From Tethya wilhelma (taxonomy: Eukaryota; Porifera; Demospongiae; Tethyida; Tethyidae), in contig CAXIPT010000006.1 in assembly GCA_964030475.1 (NCBI GenBank), positions 1,004,354 to 1,068,353 of the forward strand: DNA of 64,000 nt, written 5' to 3'. Positions within the stretch are counted from its first letter, which is position 1. Every line of letters starts with the position of its first letter. This document shows, in pieces, positions 23,862-37,632 of this stretch. The position numbers and the translations under genes were made by a program. Under the pieces are notes generated by a model. It did no database searches, had not been told where the DNA came from, and saw only the letters and a list, made by a program, of their open reading frames with translations.

Positions 23862-24293
23862 NTGTGTGTGCGTGCAGGTCCCATGGTGGTGCAGTGCTTC
23901 TGTAATAGTGCTTTGGATTTAAGTCTCCAAGGTATGTGTTGCAATTTTTAACTGTTTTGGTTGTGTATGTGTGTGTGCATGTGCATTTGCATTTGACATA
24001 ACCATAATACTCACCCAACCATCCTTAGCTTCAAGGTTAGCTCCTACTTTGATCAACTCCTGCACTACTTTAATGTGACCAGCAGAACTAGCAACTATCA
24101 GAGCTATTTGATTATTCTGTGTATGCAGGTGTATAAAAGTGAATAAAGCGGTTAAATTATTAATTTTAATGCATACAGATCATGCAGGCAATATACCAGT
24201 AGTGTATTAACTGTCTCAGCATCAACTTTATTCTCAAGAAGGTAGATCACTTCTTCCAGAAAGTTCATTCTGTGAAACCTCTTCCATATCCTA
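21661..24293 (-). CDS. Truncated ankyrin-repeat gene with Pro-rich tail and frameshift
   Basis: Exons on the minus strand: a degenerate pre-ankyrin exon at about 24195-24293 (DMEEVSQNE..., internally deleted); ankyrin exons 24015-24116, 23710-23811, 23322-23423, 23123-23221 and 22709-22807; a shortened one at 22449-22535; and the tail 21661-22315. All ankyrin exons encode xTALIVASSAGHxxVVxELIKAGANL-type repeats in phase 0. The tail is Pro-rich (EPYHYIPPPVP repeated) and then Ser/Arg-rich (LTRTRSYTS twice). One extra A in an A7 run near 21830 shifts the frame: before it the frame gives LTRTRSYTSLHD, and after it the next frame gives LTRTRSYTSFHD and ends SSDGG. The 5' half present in its neighbour (25179-28883) is missing beyond the gap at 24342. 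It is a decaying or incompletely assembled tandem duplicate. Confidence 0.65.
22559..22680. repeat. (GT)n microsatellite with gap
   Basis: A long GT run is broken by an n at 22630, in the intron between two ankyrin exons. Similar runs sit at 23823-23872 and 24306-24341, each with an n. Confidence 0.9.
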
Positions 24294-24303
24294 CATAATG
24301 ATA

Positions 24304-24341
<38 letters not shown>

Positions 24342-24502
24342 NCAGTTGGATGATATTAGTCATCAATATTTGGATCTAAATTAGCATCCTGTTTTTTCAT
24401 CCAAAATCGGATGACTTTGGACCTCAATATATATATATATATGTATAATACTGTTAATATAAATTTAGTGTTGGTGTACAGCTCTCACTTGTACGAGGAA
24501 TA

Positions 24503-24841
24503 GTGTACAGTACAGTTGGTGATTCTTATGCCAAATTATACAAGTCTGGGTCTCTATGGAAAGATGAGTTCAAGATGGTTGAACTTACTGAAATAATGCG
24601 GCAGAAAGATGACTATGCATTTTGTGAACTCTTGTGTAGAGTCAGAACTAATGATTTTACTCCTCAGGAGATTGAAGTGCTCAAGTCCAGAGTAACTAAA
24701 CCAGACAATCCTGATTACCCAAAGCTAGCATTGCTTGTGTACAGATTGAATGTGGATGTTGACAGTCACAACGCACACATGTTGAATGATTTAGCTGAAA
24801 AGAGCCGACAGTATTGTAGTCTGGCAAGCCAGACTCACTGA
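24503..24841 (+). pseudogene. PIF1-like helicase fragment (transposon relic)
   Basis: The open frame reads VGDSYAKLYKSGSLW, then LTEIMRQKDDYAFCELLCRVR and a KSRVT...LNVDVDSHN segment, a pattern typical of the PIF1/RecD-type helicases of Helitrons and related elements. Only about 110 residues remain. The Walker motifs and the C-terminal helicase motifs are absent, so it is a dead fragment. It is on the opposite strand to the ankyrin genes and separates the two tandem copies. Confidence 0.65.
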
Positions 24842-25178
24842 GCCAGCAGCGGGCTGCTTAGCTGAGGTAAGTCAGTGTGTAGCCGCCTGCTTGATACTGA
24901 AGTAAAAAACACATCTCAGTCATTTGGAGGCAGGAGCTGTATCATAAGATTTACTCACCTTTCTATATGTTATGATAATCAAAGTTCTGATTCATCTCTT
25001 AAGAAGAGCAACCAGTAGTTCCAGGCAACTTCAGCACATTTAATTCTAAATAACGCACACTTTTGTGTGTGGAAAGGGTCGTCAATTCGAATTTTCTAGA
25101 AGCTAATGAATTATGCATGAGTGTAGAAATTAATGGCGGCCATATGGAGGAGGCGCTTTTCGCCTTGTATCTAGCTAC

Positions 25179-28100
25179 TCATAGCAGGGGCATTGTACTA
25201 GGATCAAGAGTTAAAGATGCTGGCCCCATTTCAATGCTACCAGTACGACTGTGACTTCTAGAATTACTTCTAGAAATTGTGATGTCATCCAGCTGTTCAT
25301 TTGTGATATCTTGGTCTTGATGCAATGGTTTCAGGGCAACAACACTGTTGTCATTTAATCCAGGTGCAGAAACCTTCTTTTTAGATTGTAGCTCAGGCTT
25401 GTATGAATTGACTGGGGCACTATTAGAGCGGGTCTTTTCCAATGCACTGTATTTCTGCGGTGTCATGTGTCCACCTGTACTGATACATCTTACTCGATTA
25501 AACGATACTAGCGCAGCTGCAGGTACTATAAGATTATTATCCATGCGCATGTCACACCACGTACAAAAAGATTTGTGCACCTGCATGCAGTCATGCCATG
25601 TACAGTCACATGCACTATGTGTTGAAAAAGTAGTTTCACAAAATTGTTTCTTTTGTGCTAAAAATTAGTTTCAAGAAAAAATAAACGTTTTTGTGCAAAG
25701 TGAATTTTTCGCTACCGAACTGTGTTGACACATGTAAAAGAAAATGCCTTAAGTTAATTTATTCCATATTATACTGCATGACATTGTCAAGCATCAATTA
25801 GGTTGTCATTAGTACACTACCGAATTATGTTCATGTAGACTTTGAACAATAGTCCTTTCAACGTAAAGCTCTAAGGTATCTTTCAATGTGGTGTTGGGTG
25901 AGTCGATGCTCTACACTGTTGGACCAAACAGCTCTGTGGAGGTCACCATCACTGATGAAGATGNTGTGTGTGCACGTGACCATGATACTAACTTCATCCT
26001 TTGCTTCAAGCTTGGCTCCTGCTTTGATCAACTCCTGAACTACTTCAACATGACCAGCAGAACTAGCGGCTATCAAAGCCGTTTGATCATTCTGTACATG
26101 AATAGATGTATATAAGAAAGCTGAATAATTAGACTAAACTTAGACTCTTTACCCAATCCACTGCTTCAAGGTTGGCTCCTGTTTTGATCAATGTTTGAAT
26201 GACTTTAACATGACCAGCACAACTAGCAATTATCAGAGCTGTTTGACCATACTGTTTTGGTTTGTTAATATGATTAAAGAAATGATAATAATCATTATTA
26301 TAATATGACGGTCCAAGCTTTTACCCAATTTTCAATTTCGTGGTTGGCCCCTGCTTTGGTCAACTCATGAACTACTTTAACATGACCAGCAGAACTTGCT
26401 ACCATCAGAGCCGTTTGATTATTCTACTTCCGTATATGTATTTGTGTGTGTGCATACATGTGAGTGAAATGCCATGGAAAACGTATACTGTAACGCAACT
26501 TATACCTCATCCTTTGTGTCAAGGTTGGCTCCTGCTTTAATCAGCTCCTTAACTACTTGAAATAAGCCAGCAGAACTAGCTACTATCAGAGCTGTTTGAC
26601 CATCCTGCGCAATGCATATATTTCAGTATAGGCATGTATTTGATATGCTAACAGTAACATAATATTATACACTGAAATTACCTGTAGTGTATCAACAGTT
26701 TCCACATTGACTCCATTATCCAGAAGAGACTTTGCTTCCTCCATTAAACCAAATTCACAGGTTAAGAGAAAATATTCACTCTGTGAAACCTCTTTTAGGT
26801 CCTATTAAAATAGCACATGACAGTACTTAACTGTCAGGGGCAGAAAAAAGGGTCTAGGTTGATAGACAATTAAGTGTCCACACTCTTGAGGAGGAAATTA
26901 AACTTTGCTACTTTAATACTAAATACAAGATTTCATGCACATGCATAATTAGTCTGTGATAATAATAGCCCAATTAGCTACCTTCTATACCACCCGGGTA
27001 TACCCACTTAAAATCTATAATTAATATCCCCTCTAGCTTTTTGAGGGACATAACCCCTTACCAAATTTATTTATCTTATGCAGTGTAACGTGGCGGAATA
27101 ATAATCCTTAAATTGCATGTGAGCAAACTTTGAGGTATATATACAGAACACCATATTAGTAAATGCATGATATAGACATTATACCTTAGCCTCATACCAA
27201 CGCAGGTCTTCCTTGTGCACTTTAATTTTTTCCTCCTAAGAAATGTGGGGGAAACAAGGCCTGGGAACGAGGCTAGACATACCTATTTATAGCTTTTCAG
27301 ACTAGGATTCATGGGCACATGTACTCTCTCATAAACTCCGTGGAAAATATGGGCACTATATGGTGATTATTATAATTATTTATTAATAGTAATTATGGTA
27401 ACCTCTGAATCAGTGATCTTCAGTATATCTTCCTTTTCCTTGTATGCCTCCAGGTCTACTCCATCAATGGACATGGCAGTGATGTGATGTTCTTGGAGGA
27501 AGGAGTCACTCATGGCATGAGCAAGAAGAGGGGCAAATGAGGAGGGAATGTACCAGGTAATAATAAGACTGCCAGTCTCACTATTGGAATAGTGCATAAG
27601 AGAATCATCCAACCCAGCTTCCTTACACATATTTTGCTGTAAGTTCTTCGTATCAGCTAGAGTGTATGATTCTGGATCTACATCCAGAGAAGTTGTAACT
27701 TTAGAGTGATATCCAATTGCTGGAGATACGTGTGCAATGCTGATATCAGCTGTTTTAGTTCTACTTTGATATACACAGAGATCTTTCTTGTATTGCCTCA
27801 TCTCCTTCTTCAGTTCTTCATTTCCAAACTGAGTGATGATGAACTCAAGAAGTGAGGGATTATTGAAGTTCCAATAGGAGCAGAGAATCTGGAAGAGGTC
27901 ATCAAAGTTCTCAGTTTTCAACATCTGTTTAGCATTCTCATAAAAAAAACACTTGTGGGCTTTTCTTAGACTACCCGTCTTGAATGCAATCTTTCTACAG
28001 ACTTTTGTAAATAAATGATCTGAACATTTGCTTTTCTGATTAAGATAATCTAGAGTACTGAGACTGAGTTCATCAAAACGGTTATCAAACATACTGTCCA

Positions 28101-28883
28101 TTTCTTCATCAGTACTTTCAATTGCTTGTTGTGCATGTGTGGCTCTGGTATCTTCCTGTTTAGATCTGTTCGAGTGTAATTGAGCTACAATGAACCACAA
28201 ATTGGCTCTTGTAATAGCATGGCATCTTGACTACTCAGTTAGCTACAACATGCATCAAACATAATATGAGGCATTGTTTTCGGGAAGTAATTTTCACAGA
28301 TTTTGTGGATGTGGTAGCGATCGTTAAAAATGGTCACTGACTATCGAAAAATGCCGAGACAATCCGTACGACGTGCATACAGACGTGCAAAAAATGAATT
28401 ATAATATATATGCTAGCAAATTAATCTGTGAAATTTTTTTCCTCGAAAATATATACAATAATTATGTATAATCTTTATAGCTGTCTTATCATAATATTGA
28501 AATTTTTACCTAATATTAATATCTGATTCTTCATCAAAATGTCATAGTCACGGTTATGCTTTTAGCTTACTTGGTTGACATGACTCTAAGACTTCTGTAA
28601 GTTTAGCCAATAGGTCACTGTAAAACTCCCCATTTTTTGTCAAGACTTCAATGAGCTTCTCGTAGTTTGAAGGATTCTCCTTCACCCTTGCTGAGACAGC
28701 CGAGACTAGGGTACAAGCTCTACTGTCCTTAGGAACGGCAAGGTTGTTCATCTTATCAAGCAGGCTTGGCAAAATGAGTTGTTCCGATAGTAGACTACCT
28801 GAAATACCTATCAGGTCGCATTCGAAGGCAGATATCAACTCGGTAGTACATTTTACCAGAGTTAGGAACTGTGGTGACTCCAT
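25179..28883 (-). CDS. CARD-like / helical domain / ankyrin protein with Ser-rich tail
   Basis: Exons: 28571-28883 (ATG at 28881-28883; CARD-like, about 100 residues), 27403-28184 (about 260 residues, with the block WNFNNPSLLEFIITQFGN followed by LKKEMRQYKKDL), 27185-27235 (17 residues, charged), 26682-26801 (40 residues), ankyrin exons 26506-26604, 26325-26423, 26153-26251 and 25993-26091 (99 nt each, phase 0), and a tail exon 25179-25580 (Ser-rich, ending TMPLL). The phases I could check at exon joins agree (1/1 between the first two, 0 in the ankyrin block). The domain order CARD-like, helical module, ankyrins is that of a cytoplasmic recognition or scaffold protein, plausibly innate-immune. 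Function is inference. A gap (25963) and a dispersed repeat lie before the tail exon, so that last join is the least certain. Confidence 0.68.
25718..25892. mobile_element. Dispersed repeat, copy 1
   Basis: About 165 bases containing GACACATGTAAAAGAAAATG, TCAAGCATCAATTAGGTTG and CAATAGTCCTTTCAACGTAA recur at 40245-40411 with over 90% identity by eye. Confidence 0.75.
25878..25962 (+). other. Orphan exon-like fragment, Calx-beta-like ending
   Basis: The plus frame reads VLGESMLYTVGPNSSVEV then TITDED before the gap at 25963. The end resembles the last strand of Calx-beta domains (VTITDDD). It fits no gene nearby and is cut by the gap, so it may be a misjoined piece or a transposed exon. Confidence 0.35.
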
Positions 28884-29216
28884 TTTCTATCTTAAATTTA
28901 TTTTTAAGTGGGCGTGCCTAAGTTCAGTAAAAGGGGCGTTGACCAGATTTAAAGTTAGGGACATCCCCATGCATGCACTGTCCATCCAGGAACACACAAC
29001 TTTAAATTACAAGCTATAATCAGTCAATTTTGGACTAAAATAAAAGAAACACAACCAATACAGTACTGTAGCTATACTGATGTTTAGTAACAGTGCATTA
29101 GGGATAAGAATCATAAGAGATCATGTATGATAGTACTACTTGTAAACAATATATTTTGCTATACAAAATTTAGTAAAATAGTGTACTGTTCTTCAAATTA
29201 ATACTCTTTCTCTCTT

Positions 29217-30932
29217 CTACTTCTTTGATCCTCCTCCAAACATCTTGAACCTGCCTCTCTTCTTACCCTTGTCCTTCTCCTGAGCTCCCCCACTAGTGGC
29301 CGGTGGTACAGCTGGTGCTGTCGTCATTTGAGGGGGTCCAGTGGTAGGGGGTGGAGGTGGCCCAGAGGGGTGCCGGGGGTCACCAGAGGGAGGGGGTGGA
29401 GCAGGACCACGAGGGACCCTGCGAGGATGACCAGGAGCAGGATGAGAAGGTGATGTAATGGGCTTCTTCTCAGATGGAGGCTAAGAGAGAGAGAATGGAA
29501 TCTCAGATGATATTGACAAAGTGTGCTTTAAATGAGGTATATAGTTGGTTCACAGTACCTTGGATACTTTTGTCCCTTCTTTCTCTGGCACAGTGGTCAA
29601 TGGAGTGATGTTTGAAGGCTGTAGAGCATAGAAATGACAGCATAATTTCACCTGACATTTATAGCAATCATAAACTTGAGTTCCATGATTACCGTATAGC
29701 TAGAAATTTTCAAGGAAAGGCGATCGCCAAACTTTTCGCGATTTAATTTTCGAGGATCGAGCAGCCCCACCCATATATTGCAATACGATCCTGAAAATTT
29801 CACGGGTAAAATTTTCGCGGATCGGCGGCGATCCGCGAAAACAGCGAAATTTATACTCCTCGAAAATTTCTAGGTATTTCATGTCTAGGTATTTTTTTCT
29901 AATTCACAAGCTCATAGAAAATCAAATTAAGTCCGTCATAATATTATTTACATCAACAAAAACTTTATGAGCCTATGTTGTGTCTTACTGGTTCATCCTC
30001 AGGGGGTAGTGGACCTGCAGGGGGAGGGGGAGGAGGGGGAGAGTCCAAGGGGACCTCACTAACCTCCTTGGGTTTCTCAAGACCTCCACCACTGCTCAGG
30101 GGGTTCACTGAAGACACTTGGGGAGCTGTAGGTATGAGAATCAAAACGGTAAAATGTTTCGGTTTTACACCACATATTGAAGTACATAAAGGTAGAAATA
30201 ATGAATGTCCTACAAAATATTTGCCTATTTTGTCAACATTTGGTCAAGCAGTCTAGTACCATCCCACAATAGTCGTCGTGAAATCAAAACAGAATGTTTC
30301 TTTTCCACCTGTGACCTCAAACTGCTCTTACTAGCAATGATTGAAGTACGTCAGTCAGTCAGTCAATCGGTTATGAACTAAAAACTATCTACTAACCTTT
30401 GGTGACTCCCACACTGAGTGGGTTTTGTGGCTCAGTGGTATGGGAGGGAGACACTGATGCTCCCGACAGAGACGGGGGTGGTGATGGTGCTGGTCCCCCT
30501 CCTCCATGGATGACAGAGTTGATGGTCTGTACCCAGGAGATGACCTCTGGCTCATCTTTGGCTACGAACAAGTACTCAGCTCCATTGGGAAGTCTGGAGA
30601 TGAGATAGAGAATGTACAAGTAGTGAGTTATTTAGAACTAACCAAAGGTTAACTATCAAAATTCTGCAGTCATATTGTGCATATTGGGTTGGTAACAAGC
30701 TCTTGTACACTACTACTGCCTACAAAGATCAAGGTACAAATTCTATGTCTTGAACAGAAGTTTGGACTGTAAGCATTTACCAGTTATTAAAAATGGAAGG
30801 TCAATTTGCTACTCACTTGAGTCTGAGTGTGTTCTTCCTCTTCTGATAGTCTCTGGCCACCTCACAAGTTCCATGGGACACATTGATGGGGGGACAGGCA
30901 GAGATGAACTAGAATGTTAAAAAAAATGCAGG

Positions 30933-30970
<38 letters not shown>

Positions 30971-31611
30971 TGACCACACAGAGTATAGTAACCCTTGCTG
31001 TGCGTACGCACAATCACCAAGGGTAAATATTTTAGTTCATGCATGGAGAATCTAGCATTTAGAATAGACAATGTGCCATATCTCTCTTATGCACACACAC
31101 ATAATGTGATGAAATGTGGCATCTTCAAAATGTGGCTACTATTCTTTCCTTCCCACGTTCAACTCTGAGCAGCATTGTCATCACAGCTACACAAAGTGCG
31201 ATTCAGGGAAGACCTAAAGACTGACCAAGTAAGTAGCTAGGTCATTTCACATCAGCTAAGTTTAGCTTGAGCCAATTATTTTCACAATTGCTTGACCAAA
31301 ACTAACATCAACTGATTCCAAGCAGATTCTGTTAGTGCAGTGGCAGACTACCCTTTTACCAGTCTGTTCATTCATTCAGTATACTAGCTTTCATTGTAAA
31401 GTGAACATGAATCACTCATCCTCCTTACCTGTTGGAACTCTCTCTTGTCCTTATAGAAGTTCAGCAGAGGTCCAATGAGGACAGTGTAGTACTGTTTCCA
31501 TGACCTGACGGCCGCCTTCCTCCCTCCCTCATCCAGCTCATTCTTACGCTGCAACAACCCCTCCTTGATGACGTCATGCTCCTAAAATGATGTGTGTGTG
31601 TGTGTGTGTAN

Positions 31612-31701
<90 letters not shown>

Positions 31702-33721
31702 TTAATATATTATTCTGTATGTACAAAATTTTGTGGAGAAAATATATTTCAATTGGCAAAGGTTATCATGGATCAATAAAATGTTACTATGTTGTTGACT
31801 GACCTCCAGACCAAATGTTGGTACTTCCTGAGAGCCAAGAGTGGCAAAGAGGTTAGCTTCTCTCTCTTGCCTTCTCTGCTCCTCTTCTTCTTGAAGCTAA
31901 ACAGAAAATGATGACAACGGATTGAGTTTGCACGCGATGAAATATCAACCAGTACATGATTACTTCTATAACAGCCATAATATCACATATTATGACATCG
32001 TGTATTAACTTTAAGTAGGTCAACCTATATAACTCAATCAATTCTTGCCTTGCTAACGTACCTTTCTGAGTCGTTCTTCCTCTTGCTTCTTAGCCAAGGC
32101 TTCAGCAGCGAGACGTTCTCTCTCTTTCCTCTCTTTCTCCTGGACACATGTAGTGTGTGGAGAAAACAAATCAACCAAGGTGTGCTTTTTGAATGCAATA
32201 TGGTAGAGGTATAGTCTTGCAGACTGGCTTATTTCATGGGAAAAAAAAGGCTCGTTCTCAAGACTATGATAGCAAACAAGGTGTGATTTAACCAGAAAGA
32301 ACTGTAGCAGTTCCACGTACTTCTTTCAATCGTTTCTCTTCCTCTTTCTTTCGTCTCTCCTCTTCTTTCCTCTGTCGTTCCTCCTCCAACCTTTGTTGCT
32401 CCTCTTCACGGCGACGACGCTCCTGGTATAATAACGCATAGATTAATAGATAGAATATTATACTATGATAATAATAAAAATTAATGGTACTGAAAATGCT
32501 AGCTCCGTATGATACACACAGTTGCCAACTTCTAATTAAATCCAGGCGAGATATTAAAACCGCACACGCGAAAATTATAGGCCATGCTCCCTTTTAGGTA
32601 TGTACACATACCTATAGGAATCTGATTAATATTGATGTAGGTACATACAGTTTACCTTTTCTGCTTTCTGCCTCTTAAGCTCCAGCTCTCTCTGCTTTTT
32701 TTCCTCTTCCTCACGAACAATACGATCAGTTTCTTCAACCTAGCAACAACAACAAAGAACGACCAGTCATAAAAGTCCTTAGACCTAGCCTAGCTATACC
32801 ATGACAGTTACTGTCATGTATGGAAAATTTGTGATTTACCTTTGTTTCTCTGTTGAGCATGAGGAACCTCTCTTCTTGGCCTGCTAACATCTTCTCAAAG
32901 TCCTCTTGTTTCTTTAACAGCTCTTCAACAGTGTCCACAGAATCCTGCAACAGCACACACAGTCAATAATCAGTGAAATTTGAGAAGCAAAAGGACCCTC
33001 TACTTATGCAGGGGCAAACTCTTAGTTGCAAGGACATTCAAAAGCTAGCTTTCACAAAATTTACGCGCTATGAATATTTTAAGCTATATATAGTGAAATT
33101 TTCATTGTCATGCCAATATTAGCACCAGACCTTATTTGGCGTAAATACTATGAGAAAAATTAAAGAATTATAAGATTATAAATATATTGTAGTTATATAT
33201 TTACAACGCACACTTGCATACACACACTCACTCACCCCCAGTTCTTCATCCTCGTGTCCTAACAGTGTCTCTCTGAGAGCGATCCAAGCCTCGGCTTGCT
33301 CAGCATCTCTGTGGAACATCTGGACGTCGAGGTTGTGCTCAAACTCCTCCCTCCTTCTCTTGAGGGTCTCTAGGAGCTCAGAGTGACTGGCTTCAATGGC
33401 CACCATCTTGTCTCTGATCTGAAGGAAAGAGAGATACAAGAAGGTTGAAAATAGACTCATACAAAGCAGATTTACGCAAAAAACTTGCCAAGTAAAAGGA
33501 CCATTTCTATAAAGTCTGTCAATTGATCACAAGAATATAATATCATATGTTTCAGAAGAAAATTTAGATTGCTATAACAAACAACTAGTACTGAAGTGCA
33601 TGAAACAACCGCATTATTGTTATATAATAAGAGGTTGGTTTATTTACTTATTGTTGTTTGTTCGCTTGCTTGTATGTTTGTTTGTTGAGTATATATATAG
33701 AACCACGCAAAAAAACTTGCA

Positions 33722-33781
<60 letters not shown>

Positions 33782-36700
33782 CCCACACATACCTCATTGG
33801 TGGCATAGTGGTTGGCCTTGATGAGAGTCTCGGCTGTGCTCTTGAAAGAGGTGAAGGAGGCTTGGCGGGCATCAATCTCCGCCTTGTGCTCAGAGTTACT
33901 CACCAACAGGGCCTCAGCTCCGCCCACATCCTGAGGGAGCTCATCAGCTAGTAGAATGGCCATCATATCGTTGACCCACGAACTGAAGGAATGGAATGGG
34001 AAATGTTATGTTTATGAATACATTATGCATTTACAAGTAGTAATTTTTTAAAAATAAAATTGACTCAGAGTATAGTGTACAAATGGGCAGTGCAGTAACA
34101 AGGCAAGAATTAGCTTGGAACTGAAAGTGTACAGTTTTCTTATTTAGCCTAAGCGTGAGAAGCACAAAAGCGTAGCATCATAGAAACCAAAGTGTATCGG
34201 TATGCAGTATATATGCCAGACTATTTCCAGTTCTGAGCTGGCATATACACCAAGGTTTTAGCACCTTAGTGCTTTTCATTATTTTGTTTTTTTCCCTTTC
34301 CCTCCTGTGCCTACTAACAATTACAATTGTCTAAATTTTGCCACATGACTTTAATAGGAAGTGTCATCCATCCCAGGTGATGAATTGCCATTCTGAGCTA
34401 AAATATTATATTGTACACACAGTCATTTGACTATAATTCTTGGTATGAAATACCAGCTGGATTTAGTCACTCCTATGTTTTTATTACATTTCTAATGTTT
34501 TCTTGTACTTGTTTTATAATTATAATATAATATATTTTGTATAGATTGGAGTATTAATGCACTGTTAGGTACGTGTGCATACAGTTTCAATTCACTGAGG
34601 AATACAGGCTAGTTATTTGTCACTTTGACTTAATTTGTCCATTAAAAAAGTACAATTTCTGTAGAAAAAAATTTTCATAAGGTTAGTTCAGGGAAACTAT
34701 TATAGTGGTACTGTAACAATATGATTCACTTCAGCTGTATTGCAGTTACTGTATGTAGAGTTCAATAATCTCCAGAGAAATATCACTGGAATTTTCATAA
34801 GCAACACACAGATGCAGGTCAATATTGTCAGTCGTTGGTTCGGGTAGATCCTTTGTGAACCATGGAGGGTTGTTGAACTGACAGCACGATGTCACACCGG
34901 TAATCCATTCAGTACAGCCTTTTCCATCCCACAGGGGGTTGCCTTGCCAATGGTGGGAGCTGCCAATCTCACAGAAATAGTCATCGCCAAAAGTTGATCC
35001 ATTACAAGGACAAAATAAATATTGAGCAAGATAAAACGGTCTGTGATCTGGTAATGCACTGGCTGCAAAGGCCCAGATGTGTTGCCGTTCGTCACCAGTA
35101 CCATGAGTCAGAATCACACCATCGACAGGCTCTCTATAAGCTGACGTTAAGTATCGGACTACTGCTGTGTCGTCAAATTTATATCCTCTGATTCTCCCAC
35201 AAACTCGGCTGTACTCAGAACCCCCAACACTAAATGTAGTAGAAAAACAATACCCCCACAGATCTCGTCTACACGTCCTCTTGGGATATAAAGTCAGGTT
35301 GAGTCCAGGAGGACAGTTGTGACTGGTATCAGTCATGTTGATGAACACCACTTGCTTCCATCCTAGTTTAGCATCACCACAAGTGTTTAGTGGTTCTTCA
35401 GTAGTTGTGGCCATGCTCTGTTCAGTAGTGGCCTGTTCTGTTGTCCCAGAGAGTTCTTCAATCAGTGGTCCGATGTTGCGGGCTATTTCTTGTTCAAATT
35501 GGTCATACTCTCCAAGATCACTAGGACACTCTCCTTCAAAGGTTTGAGGCTTGTACGTTTCAGCTGCTGCTGCACTGACACTGAAGTTTATAGTACTGGT
35601 AGTGATGACTAGAACTAGACAGACAATGAAGGAGGCCATTTTCTATAGTCTAGCTGCAATTGATAAGCAAATTGGTTGAAGTTCACAAAAAACTCCGCTT
35701 TCTTTTCTGTCGGTCCGATTGGAGTAAGCCTATTTATACTCTTGTATCATATGGCTCATGTCAAACTTTAGTATTAATTTAGCATGGGATTTGTGGATAA
35801 ATATGTATTCTTTATACTTATTGACATTACAATGATTTTTTTCTTTTAAGGGTGGTCAGCCACGCCCATGCACTTCTGTTACTAAGGGGTGTATCTACAA
35901 AACTACTGAAGATAATTTGATACAATAACTTGATGCTCGACCTACAATCTAGACATTGAATTTTCAAAAATTCAATTAAAGTTTCAATGGAAATTTCATT
36001 GAAATTTTCAATCAGAAATATAAATTGGCTTTTCAATCAATTGGTTTTTAAACTGGTTTTTCAATGGAAATTTCAATCAAATTTTCATTAATAGTCCCAC
36101 ATGGACAACACCCACTTCACGCATACACGTCACAAACAAACCCAATTTTATACCTCAAGTCGCGGAAGTTGTTCAACAGTTTCTGCAGCTGTCCAGCCTC
36201 CACCAGCTTGTCCTTCCTGGCCTGTGTCTTGGTCAGAAGGCTCTCCCAGGCCGACACCACCTCTGTCTCTTTGTTCTGGACGTGGAGGGTCTTCTCAGGG
36301 TAGGTGAGACAGAGTCTCTTGCACTCGTCGGACAAGACACGCACCTTGGTCTTTAGGGCAGCTAGGTCACGCTGTGGAGAAGAGATGTGAGAAAAATGGG
36401 AAAGATTTATCATGACAATTGTTGCAATGGTTGACATTAATAGCAATCATATAAACAACTAAAAGCCAATGCATTATTCACTGCTATCAAGTACACAAAT
36501 AATAAAAAAAAAAGACCTTGATAGCTAGTAACTACATAAGTATACATTCTCTTCATAATTTCCAGGTACATATAATTATTATAACAAACATGCAGGTTTA
36601 TTAGTCATTTTATCTTCATTGATGTACTTACCTCAAATCCTTCGTGCTTTCTTTGCAGTGCTTCAACACTAGCAAGATCCTTCCCATAGTCATCAGACAA

Positions 36701-37571
36701 ACCAGCATCTTTTTCCTACGATTTTCAAACAGCACAATTACTGAATGCCCATTCAAATATTGATAACATTCAAGTTGGATTGATTTCGTACGAAGGAAAA
36801 TAATCCAGGTTTTAAAAAAATTGCACTTGCCATTAAACAAAAACCTATAGTTTTTGAGATCTGGGGATACGGAGTTCCATGATGGTAGAAACACATTATT
36901 TTGATCTAAACAGGTTTATACACATACCTGTATCCTCTCTCTGGTGTCAGCAGCATCTCTGTCAAAGGTGTGTATCTCTTTAGCTCCGGCCAGAGCCAGG
37001 GAGCGGGCGTCAGCCAGGTCCTTGAGGTCTACCCACAGCTGGTTGATGATCTCCTTACGCTCAGTGATCTGAGAAGACTCTGAAGAAGAGGAAAAAAGAG
37101 AGAGAAAAAGAGAGTAACAGTAGGCCACTATATTATAACCTCAGACATAGTTACAGTACATCACACGAACAATGCACACATATACAACATACATACAATG
37201 TTTAATATAATATTATTACATGCAGTAAATGGATAATAGTTACTTGGAAATTTTGAAAAACAACAACAACAACAACAAAAAACCCCCCTCTAAATTGAGC
37301 CCACCACACATTCATACATAGAGCCTTGTACATATTACACATACCGGTGTGGTTATCTCCTATGAGAGTGTCTGCCATTCTATTGACGTGGAGCACACGG
37401 TCCTCAGAAGCAAGCACGTTGTGCATGAAGTCAGAGAACTTCTTCTGCAGTATCTCGACGTGCTCCAGGTCCTTGCCCAGCTCCTCATTGGCAGCCACCA
37501 GCTGTTTCTCTCCAATCCACTGCTCCACCTCCTCACACTCCCTGAGAGAGAGAGAGAGAGAGAGAGAGACN

Positions 37572-37632
<61 letters not shown>

